A DNA stretch of 5,325 nucleotides from positions 1-5,325 of the forward strand of contig SKQZ01000245.1 in NCBI GenBank assembly GCA_007118765.1, given 5' to 3'. Position numbers and translations under genes: made by a program. This DNA is from Candidatus Hydrogenedentota bacterium. Lineage in GTDB: Bacteria; Hydrogenedentota; Hydrogenedentia; Hydrogenedentales; CAITNO01. The notes under the pieces were generated by a model. It ran no database searches. It had not been told where the DNA came from and saw only the letters and a program-made list of their open reading frames with translations. Below are positions 1-5,325 of the stretch, in pieces; position 1 is the stretch's first letter, and each line of letters opens with the position of its first letter.

Positions 1-3000
1 CAGCATGTTGCCGACGAAATGACTGTGTCCTTCCCGGATGCAGACAAGTTGCAGGTGGAGAATGTGTTTGTCAATTGGAACCAAACGCCACATACCTTGT
101 TCCTCCAATTTAGTCACAACGTCTTGTTGAACGAACTGCCCGCATTTGTGACGGTACAACCGCCTGACAGCGACACAGACATTCCCCTCCCCCCCATGGC
201 GCCAAGCATTCCGGCCGACGCCGCAGCGAACAACGCGGCTTTCCTTCTTCCCGACACACCCGAGGTGAGAGATCTCGATCAACTGGTGGTAACGGTGTCA
301 CCGTGGCTGTTCTCAAGTGACCGGACCCATTGTGTGGGACAACCCGCCGTACACCGCATGAGCAGAACAGACCCGCACGACCGCTCACGACCCCGCCGGA
401 GACCAGAACTTTTTACCCTCCGCTTCCACCACTGGGACACAGATATCACCCACGGCCTCCGCCTGCAAATGTCTTTTTCCCGTGCAATTCGAACGGAACA
501 TCTGGAGGAGCACATTGAGATCACTCCTCCGGTGGCATTGGACTTTAGTGAAAACGCCGTCCGGTCGAGCAGGATTAGCGTGCGAGGCGATTTCCAATCA
601 AATGTTGAATACACCTTGCGCATTGCCGCCGGCCTCTGTGATGACGACGGCAATGTGCTTGTCAGCGAGGACCTCAGTTATGGGCTGAACAGAACGCCGC
701 TGCGCGAGGGCGCTGCGTTCGACATGCCCAATCTCTACTATTTCCCGCGCCGCGACATGGCACCGCCGAAACTCCACGCCCGCAACATCACCGAAGCGAC
801 TGTTACGTTAAGCGAGGTATTCCCGTCCAACCTGCCGGTGTTTGTGCGTGATTTCAGTCAATCCGGCGTAAATCGGCGCATGATCGCCGAATACACACGC
901 GATGTGGCCGATGCCACGGTTTCCTTTCCGGACATGCCGGATACGCTGTTGAGTTCAAAGGTGTCTATTGATGCGTTGCTCCCGACAGATTCTCGCGGCG
1001 TATTTCTCATGCGCGTTAATCCCATGTACGACCATCAAAACAACTGCCGTCTGCTGCTGTACACCGACCTCGGCGCGCTAACCCATTGGACTACGGACGG
1101 CCTCACGATTTTCGTGCATGACCTGTTTTCCCTGCAACCGCAACCGAATGCGCGGGTATCGGTCTATTCCGACAAGTTCCAGGAAATCGGCGTTTCCCAT
1201 ACGGACAAAGACGGCATTGCCCGTTTCAGCAGTTTTAACCCCGGCATGGGCGCTCCGGCACTTGCGGTTATGGAAACAGACACCGACTACAGTTTTATTG
1301 ACCTGCGACAACCCCAGCAGACACAAACGCCCTTTACCGCCGCTATGCCGCACTATGATCGCGACGGATATGATGCCTTTCTGTATTTCGACCGGGAACT
1401 TTATCGCCCGGGCGAACCCGTGCATATACGCTGGATTGTCCGTATCCGCTACGTGGATGCCGTTGCCGATGTGCCCCTCCAGTTGCGCATCGCCAATCCG
1501 CAGGGACGCTGGATACATGAAGAACCGGTGACGCCCTCGTCCTTTGGCACGGGGGGCATGCGCTTCCAGACGGAACAGGTCTATCCCACGGGTCGCTATC
1601 GGGTGGAGTTGCGCGTACCGGGTTCCCGCACCCTCGTCGGCAGCGCCACCTTCAGTCTGGAAGAGTTCGTGCCCAATCGCATGCGCGCCGAAATAGCACT
1701 TGAGCACGAAACCGTGAATGCGGGGGATACCACCGAAATCACCGTAAATGCGGAGCATTTGTTCGGTGGTGCGGCTTCAAGGCGCAAGGCGGAGGCGCGC
1801 GTGTATCTGGCGCCCACTGATTACGAAAGTAAGGGATGGCCGGGCTACCGCTTTGGCAATGAAGACACCATCGCAGACCATCTTGTGCCCCTGGGTGAGG
1901 AAATGACCGATGATGACGGGACGGCAGTGTTTTCCTTTGCCTTTGATCCACCCGCCGATGCTACCATGCCGTTGGAAGCGACCGTCAATGCACGCGTATT
2001 CGAGGTGGGTGGCCGCGCTGTTTCGGAAACCGCATCCTTCACGGCATTTCCGCACGATCTCCTGTTGGGCATTGCAACCACGGCCCATGATGCCACCGAA
2101 ATGTTGGAAGTGCATGTGGCGGCAATCACCACGGACGATGCGCCCGCCGATCTCGATACAGCGCACGTTACCTTGGAACGTGAAGAGTGGCATTTCCATG
2201 TCCGAGGTTTCCAGGAGCGACGTCAAACCCGCTGGGAACGCTCTTTCGAGGAGGTGCAGACATACGACGTGTCGTTGTCCGAGGGCAAAGGAACCCTTGA
2301 AATACCCTATCCGCAGCATGGCGTGTACCGGCTGCGCGTGCATTCGCCTGAAACGCCCATGTACAGCATGCTACTGTTCAACCGGTGGTGGAACAGGCTT
2401 TTCATCAGCTCCAAGGAACGTGCCGACCTCGTTCGGTTGACGGTGGACAAAGACCTATACGAAGCAGGCGATACAGTCAACCTGCACATCGAATCGCCTT
2501 ATGACGGCAATGCCTACGTGGTGGTGCAGGGCGAAACCATTCTCGATCAGCTGGTGATTCCCGTGGAAGGCGGCGAAGCGCATGCACAGTTCATTGTACC
2601 CCGTGAATGGTTCCCCAACGCCTGGATTCAAGCGACCGTCGTGCGCGACACCTCTGAACAGGCCGGGGCGCAATACCCGTACAGCAGCTTCGGCATGGTC
2701 AACGTGCCGCTTGACTTGCCGGAGCGCCGTTTGGATGTTGCGCTGTTGGATGTGCCCGAAGAAATCCGACCGGAAGAGCCTTTTACGGTGCGCGTCGAAA
2801 CACGCGATCACGACAACGCTCCCGTTCAGGCCGAAGTAACCATTGCTGCGGTGGATGAGGGCATTCACAGCATACTCGGCTATGACAACCCCGACCCCTA
2901 TGGGTGGTTCCAGCGTACCCGTCGCTTCGGCCAGAACCGGGCTCACTACTATGACAACGTGTTTTTCGACCGGGATACCCCGCCCATAGGCGGCGACACC

Positions 3001-5085
3001 ATGCGACGCCTTGGGCTGGCTTCGCAGGTGGGTGAAAGCTGGATACGACCGGTGGCGCTGTGGAGCGGCGCCGTGCAAACGGACGAGAACGGCCTGGCCG
3101 AGGTTACCTTTGATGTGCCGGCCTTTATCGGTCAACTGCGACTGGTAGCGGTAGCGGCTACGGAACGCGCCACCGGCGCAACGGCGGACAACGTATATGT
3201 GCGCCGCCCGTACATCCTGCGCACCGGCATGCCCCGTTTTGCACTGCCCGGCGACCAATTCCAATGTGCGGCGACACTCCGCAACATGACCGACACACCT
3301 GTAACGGCAACATTGCGTTGGTCCGCCACGGAAGCACTGTCAGGCGCCGGACAGAAGCAACTCGAGCTCCGCCCGCACGATGAGGCATCGTGGACAATAC
3401 CCATTGTCGCCGGCAGCGCGCCGGGACAGGGCATGATCACATGGGAAACGGTGGTGAAAGACGACAGTGGCACGGTTTTGGACACGCTCCGTGAAGAGGC
3501 GCCCATACCCGTGAATACGCCCGCCGCCTACCAGACCAAGACAGACCTGATTGTGTTGGAGCCCGGCGAAAAACGCCGCATCGAAAACACCCACTTTGTG
3601 GAAGAGCCCTCGTTGCACACGGCCATAAATGTGTCCGGCATCCCCGCAGCACGGCTGTATCCGGGACTACGTTACCTGCTGAGGTTCCCCTACGGCTGCG
3701 TGGAGCAGGTCGTTTCACGGGCCATGCCGCTCTATATGATGCGACATTATGCGGAACTCTATCAGGACATCTTGCCAACGGACCAGACGCTGGATGTTTC
3801 CGTGGTAGACACCTATATCCGACAAGCCATAGACCAACTCTTGACGATGCAAACCCAGGACGGCGGCCTGGGGTCATGGCCGGGCGCAAACTCGTCGTAT
3901 CCATACGGATCTGTATATGCCCTGCATTTCCTGACCTTAATTCGACGTGAGCACGCATATACCGTTTACGAAAGCGCTTTTGAAGAACTGCAAGACTATG
4001 TGATGGATATTTTGAAGAGCGAACACGTCTATTCGAAAACCCCTTCTCTTGTATACCTTCGTGCATACGCCTGCTATGTGCTGGCGCTGGACGGCAGCCT
4101 TGAGGCCATCGAATACATTCCGCGCTTCGACCATATACCCGTCCCGCTATCCGGACGGTATCTGCTGGCAGCGGCCAAAGCCATGCACACGGGAGAACCG
4201 CTGGATTTGGAGGCGTGGTTGGAAGGAAAGCCAATAGCGGACATGGACGAGCGCATACCCTCAGGCATTCTTCATTCCAGTATTCGCGCTGATGCCGTAA
4301 AACTGCTGGCCCTCGCGCAAATGGACGCCCCTCCGGAATCCATGTACGCATTGGCCGGACGCCTCTTCAATTATCTGGAGGACACGCACCGCTTTACGAC
4401 CCAGGACGCGGCGTTTGTTGTCAGTGCGTTGGGGATGTACCTCGAAAAGTTCGTCGAAACCGGACCTGATGCGATAAGCGCACGCATTGTTGTGAATGAC
4501 GACACCCATACCCTTGACGGGTTCGACATCTTTGAAGAAACCCTGCTGGGCACGCCGCCCCAATATGAAGTTACCAACACCGGGGCGCTGCCGGTTTATA
4601 TCAACCTTGAAATGAGCGGGCTGCCGCTGCAACCGCGCATGAAACCCGTTGCGGAAGGGTTGGATATAGAACGCCACTACCGACTGCAAACCGGTGAACC
4701 GGTCAGCGATAATGTGTTCCAACAGGGTGAACAATACATTGTGACCCTGCACATAACACCGAAAGAGCCGCTGGAGAATCTGCTGGTGGTGGATTTGCTG
4801 CCCGCCGGTTTTGAGATTGCAAACCCCCGGCTGGAACCTGAGATACAGTTTGATGCCGATAACGACACCGAGGAGGCCGTCATCTTTACGCCGGCCCATC
4901 TTGAGGTGCGCGACGACCGAATCGCGTTTGCGGTGGACCGACTCGATAACAAGCCCCACATGTTTCACTACTTGGTGCGCACCGTCACACCGGGCACATT
5001 CCAATTGCCTGCGCTGCACGCTGAATGTATGTATCAGCCCGCCGTTCAGGCCGCCACCATGCCGGGAGAAATAACGGTACGATAA
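1..5085 (+). CDS. Bacterial alpha-2-macroglobulin family protein (YfhM/ECAM-like), 5'-truncated by window edge
   Basis: This is a periplasmic protease-trapping protein of the alpha-2-macroglobulin family. In the known bacterial members a protease cuts the bait region, the protein changes shape, and an internal Cys-Gln thioester bonds covalently to the attacker. Residues are numbered from the first in-frame ATG at base 19. Landmarks are an N-terminal beta-rich region (about 1-350), RELYRPGE (459-466) opening an MG domain, EEFVP (548-552) starting the next MG domain, a bait-region domain from about 805 with VDEGI (945-949), the A2M domain around LWSG (W1015), the thioester CVEQ (C1227, Q1230), a helical thioester domain with QTQDGGLGSWPG, and a C-terminal MG10-like domain (about 1515-1688, with LLVVDLLPAGFE). 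The C-terminal part follows E. coli YfhM closely, from memory. The ATG at 19 has no Shine-Dalgarno and no signal peptide follows it. The frame is open to base 1, so the real start is upstream. The visible 1,694 codons already exceed full-length YfhM (about 1,650). Family assignment is very secure; the exact substrate proteases are unknown. Confidence 0.96.
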   Translation, partial: QHVADEMTVSFPDADKLQVENVFVNWNQTPHTLFLQFSHNVLLNELPAFVTVQPPDSDTDIPLPPMAPSIPADAAANNAAFLLPDTPEVRDLDQLVVTVSPWLFSSDRTHCVGQPAVHRMSRTDPHDRSRPRRRPELFTLRFHHWDTDITHGLRLQMSFSRAIRTEHLEEHIEITPPVALDFSENAVRSSRISVRGDFQSNVEYTLRIAAGLCDDDGNVLVSEDLSYGLNRTPLREGAAFDMPNLYYFPRRDMAPPKLHARNITEATVTLSEVFPSNLPVFVRDFSQSGVNRRMIAEYTRDVADATVSFPDMPDTLLSSKVSIDALLPTDSRGVFLMRVNPMYDHQNNCRLLLYTDLGALTHWTTDGLTIFVHDLFSLQPQPNARVSVYSDKFQEIGVSHTDKDGIARFSSFNPGMGAPALAVMETDTDYSFIDLRQPQQTQTPFTAAMPHYDRDGYDAFLYFDRELYRPGEPVHIRWIVRIRYVDAVADVPLQLRIANPQGRWIHEEPVTPSSFGTGGMRFQTEQVYPTGRYRVELRVPGSRTLVGSATFSLEEFVPNRMRAEIALEHETVNAGDTTEITVNAEHLFGGAASRRKAEARVYLAPTDYESKGWPGYRFGNEDTIADHLVPLGEEMTDDDGTAVFSFAFDPPADATMPLEATVNARVFEVGGRAVSETASFTAFPHDLLLGIATTAHDATEMLEVHVAAITTDDAPADLDTAHVTLEREEWHFHVRGFQERRQTRWERSFEEVQTYDVSLSEGKGTLEIPYPQHGVYRLRVHSPETPMYSMLLFNRWWNRLFISSKERADLVRLTVDKDLYEAGDTVNLHIESPYDGNAYVVVQGETILDQLVIPVEGGEAHAQFIVPREWFPNAWIQATVVRDTSEQAGAQYPYSSFGMVNVPLDLPERRLDVALLDVPEEIRPEEPFTVRVETRDHDNAPVQAEVTIAAVDEGIHSILGYDNPDPYGWFQRTRRFGQNRAHYYDNVFFDRDTPPIGGDTMRRLGLASQVGESWIRPVALWSGAVQTDENGLAEVTFDVPAFIGQLRLVAVAATERATGATADNVYVRRPYILRTGMPRFALPGDQFQCAATLRNMTDTPVTATLRWSATEALSGAGQKQLELRPHDEASWTIPIVAGSAPGQGMITWETVVKDDSGTVLDTLREEAPIPVNTPAAYQTKTDLIVLEPGEKRRIENTHFVEEPSLHTAINVSGIPAARLYPGLRYLLRFPYGCVEQVVSRAMPLYMMRHYAELYQDILPTDQTLDVSVVDTYIRQAIDQLLTMQTQDGGLGSWPGANSSYPYGSVYALHFLTLIRREHAYTVYESAFEELQDYVMDILKSEHVYSKTPSLVYLRAYACYVLALDGSLEAIEYIPRFDHIPVPLSGRYLLAAAKAMHTGEPLDLEAWLEGKPIADMDERIPSGILHSSIRADAVKLLALAQMDAPPESMYALAGRLFNYLEDTHRFTTQDAAFVVSALGMYLEKFVETGPDAISARIVVNDDTHTLDGFDIFEETLLGTPPQYEVTNTGALPVYINLEMSGLPLQPRMKPVAEGLDIERHYRLQTGEPVSDNVFQQGEQYIVTLHITPKEPLENLLVVDLLPAGFEIANPRLEPEIQFDADNDTEEAVIFTPAHLEVRDDRIAFAVDRLDNKPHMFHYLVRTVTPGTFQLPALHAECMYQPAVQAATMPGEITVR
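2911..3045 (+). other. Probable bait region of the A2M protein
   Basis: Residues about 965-1009 lie between the conserved YDNPDPYGWF segment, which matches YVTPDPWQAFF in YfhM, and the conserved ALWSG start of the A2M domain. By position this is the exposed bait segment that proteases cleave. It is poorly conserved compared with its flanks. It contains many potential cut sites: several Arg (R966, R968, R969, R974 and later ones) plus aromatic and Leu/Met residues. That fits a broad-specificity bait. The boundaries are estimated by alignment from memory, not measured. Confidence 0.55.
3697..3708 (+). other. Thioester tetrapeptide CVEQ of the A2M protein
   Basis: The codons TGC GTG GAG CAG encode C1227-V-E-Q1230 within the context FPYGCVEQ. 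In thioester proteins of this family the Cys side chain and the Gln side chain form the reactive thioester that attaches to the trapped protease. All key residues are present, so the copy looks competent for covalent capture; some bacterial A2M-like proteins lack this motif. The residue four before the Cys is Phe1223. Enterobacterial homologues carry Tyr there, reported to shield the thioester. Phe keeps the aromatic ring but loses the hydroxyl. Confidence 0.93.
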
Positions 5086-5111
5086 CTCTGCACAGCACAC
5101 GTGCATGCGAC

Positions 5112-5135
5112 AAATTCGTAAATGTACGCGAATTT
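5112..5135. repeat. AT-rich inverted repeat, possible operator or weak hairpin
   Basis: AAATTCG (5112-5118) and CGAATTT (5129-5135) are perfect 7-bp inverted arms separated by 10 nt. An alternative pairing joins AAATT with AATTT and CGTA (5117-5120) with TACG (5125-5128), leaving a 2-nt bulge and an AATG loop. It lies 27 nt after the A2M stop codon and just upstream of a TATAGT motif. That position suits either an operator covering the promoter or a weak transcript-end hairpin. No U-tract follows, so a Rho-independent terminator is unlikely. Confidence 0.4.
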
Positions 5136-5145
5136 CGTGTATAGT
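5115..5145 (+). promoter_or_regulatory. Putative sigma70-type promoter for the downstream gene
   Basis: TATAGT at 5140-5145 matches the -10 consensus TATAAT at five of six positions. The best upstream partner is TTCGTA (5115-5120), only three of six against TTGACA, with a long 19-nt spacer. The -10 is therefore the main support. Transcription would begin near 5152 and give a leader of roughly 150 nt before the TTG start at 5306. The proposed -35 overlaps the inverted repeat at 5112-5135, where a repressor could act. This is a prediction from motif only. Confidence 0.3.
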
Positions 5146-5217
5146 TTCGCCACCAGCAGACGCCTACACAATAAACACAAGGCATTCACGAAAGTATGGC
5201 GCATGCACTACGGCATC

Positions 5218-5231
5218 CCCGCGAAAGCGGG
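5218..5231 (+). repeat. GC hairpin with GAAA tetraloop
   Basis: CCCGC and GCGGG form a perfect 5-bp stem closed by a GNRA-type GAAA loop. No T-run follows, so it is not a classical terminator. The core resembles the short palindromes with CCCGCGAAAGCGGG that recur between genes in many bacterial genomes. Only one copy is visible here, so repeat-family membership is an inference. Confidence 0.4.
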
Positions 5232-5268
5232 AACTCGAAAGCGCTGGTTCCGGTAAAACGAACATGGG

Positions 5269-5290
5269 GTTGCGGGCAACGCCCGCGTTG
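5269..5290. repeat. Three overlapping inverted repeats before the ribosome binding site
   Basis: Within 22 bp there are three perfect inverted repeats. These are GTTGC-GG-GCAAC (5269-5280), GCGGGC-AAC-GCCCGC (5272-5286) and CAACGC-CC-GCGTTG (5277-5290). The middle one can form a 6-bp RNA hairpin. The outer two have 2-nt spacers and are better suited to DNA binding by a dimeric protein. The block ends 3 nt before AAGGAG, so any structure or bound protein here could affect expression of the downstream gene. Confidence 0.4.
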
Positions 5291-5293
5291 GAC

Positions 5294-5299
5294 AAGGAG
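5294..5299 (+). promoter_or_regulatory. Shine-Dalgarno AAGGAG for the TTG-started gene
   Basis: AAGGAG matches the anti-Shine-Dalgarno core fully and sits 6 nt before the TTG at 5306. This is near-ideal spacing, and it decides the start: the in-frame ATG at 5264 and the out-of-frame ATGs at 5196 and 5322 have no comparable site at a proper distance. Confidence 0.6.
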
Positions 5300-5305
5300 C
5301 ACCCA

Positions 5306-5325
5306 TTGGAAACAAAAGAACATGC
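5306..5325 (+). CDS. Start of a downstream gene, cut by the window edge (product unknown)
   Basis: A TTG codon follows a strong Shine-Dalgarno by 6 nt and opens the frame M-E-T-K-E-H, after which the window ends. No function can be read from six codons. The same frame stays open upstream to an ATG at 5264, a possible but poorly supported longer start. The gene lies 220 nt after the A2M stop codon on the same strand. In many bacteria the gene next to A2M is pbpC, which encodes a peptidoglycan glycosyltransferase/transpeptidase thought to cooperate in envelope repair. That is a contextual guess only. The long gap with its own promoter-like motif argues against tight co-transcription with the A2M gene. 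Confidence 0.45.

Larger units (their letters stand above)
5101..5208. repeat. Nested inverted repeats in the intergenic region
   Basis: GTGCATGCG (5101-5109) and CGCATGCAC (5200-5208) are perfect 9-bp reverse complements. Inside them TTTCGTG (5133-5139) and CACGAAA (5187-5193) form a second perfect 7-bp pair in the same nested order, so both could form in a single folded strand. They bracket the putative -10 element. The 9-bp arms each contain the self-palindrome GCATGC, which lowers their significance. There is no transposase or target-site duplication, so I do not call this an insertion element. Confidence 0.4.
5152..5305 (+). promoter_or_regulatory. Possible structured 5' leader of the downstream gene
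   Basis: The 3' half can fold in two exclusive ways. In the first, GCATCCCC (5213-5220) pairs with GGGGTTGC (5266-5273) at seven of eight positions and encloses an inner stem GGAAC (5230-5234) with GTTCC (5247-5251). In the second, CCCGC (5218-5222) pairs with GCGGG (5227-5231) across a GAAA tetraloop, and GCGGGC (5272-5277) pairs with GCCCGC (5281-5286) across an AAC loop. The second hairpin ends 7 nt before the Shine-Dalgarno. This layout is compatible with a cis-regulatory RNA, but I match it to no known riboswitch class, and short GC-rich stems arise easily by chance. Confidence 0.25.

Noticed and set aside
19..21. ATG at base 19 as the real A2M start
   Set aside because: There is no Shine-Dalgarno before it, no signal peptide or lipobox after it, and the frame is open to base 1; secreted A2Ms of this family need an export signal.
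188..195. Run of seven C at 189-195 as a phase-variation tract
   Set aside because: Seven bases is short for a slippage switch, the frame continues normally through it, and it encodes a Pro-rich linker. It remains a possible sequencing-error site.
2455..3264. 269-codon open frame on the minus strand
   Set aside because: It overlaps the bait-region and A2M domains, which have clear family motifs on the plus strand, and shows no motif of its own.
3437..4351. 304-codon open frame on the minus strand
   Set aside because: It lies wholly opposite the conserved thioester domain, and its translation is rich in Arg, Pro, Cys and Trp with no recognisable domain. It is a shadow of the A2M gene.
4261..5106. 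281-codon open frame on the minus strand
   Set aside because: It is antisense to the conserved C-terminal A2M domain, has no recognisable motif, and its His- and Gln-rich composition is typical of a codon-bias shadow.
5086..5140. Rho-independent terminator after the A2M stop codon
   Set aside because: The only stem nearby (5112-5135) is AT-rich with no following T-run, so a standard terminator is not supported.
5196..5325. Frame open from ATG at 5196 to the window end (43 codons)
   Set aside because: It has no well-placed ribosome binding site, its translation is rich in Arg, His and Trp, and it conflicts with the better-supported TTG start in another frame.

Overview
This window is almost filled by one very large plus-strand gene. 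Bases 1-5085 encode a bacterial alpha-2-macroglobulin (A2M) of the YfhM/ECAM type. The reading frame is open from base 1 and no signal peptide or lipobox is visible, so the true start lies upstream of the window. The C-terminus is complete and ends with TAA at 5083-5085. Landmarks from N to C are an N-terminal macroglobulin-like beta region, an MG domain that opens with the RELYRPGE motif, the bait-region domain with VDEGI, the A2M domain with the LWSG signature, the intact thioester tetrapeptide CVEQ, the helical thioester domain, and the C-terminal MG10-like domain.

The protein suggests a diderm (Gram-negative) bacterium, because this family works in the periplasm as a trap for invading proteases. 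Base composition is moderately GC-rich by eye. I cannot name a phylum, and the divergence from enterobacterial YfhM argues against Enterobacteriaceae.

Bases 5086-5305 (220 nt) are intergenic. No canonical GC-rich, U-tailed terminator follows the A2M stop codon. The interval holds a weak promoter-like motif (TATAGT at 5140-5145), several perfect inverted repeats, and a probable structured leader with mutually exclusive stems. It ends at a strong Shine-Dalgarno (AAGGAG, 5294-5299) placed 6 nt before a TTG codon at 5306. That codon probably opens the next gene, of which only six full codons are in view. In many bacteria the neighbour of an A2M gene is pbpC (penicillin-binding protein 1C), but six codons cannot test this.

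I see no mobile element, CRISPR array, tRNA, rRNA or clearly new defence system. The A2M gene is a good family member. The least explained part is the 220-nt intergenic region.
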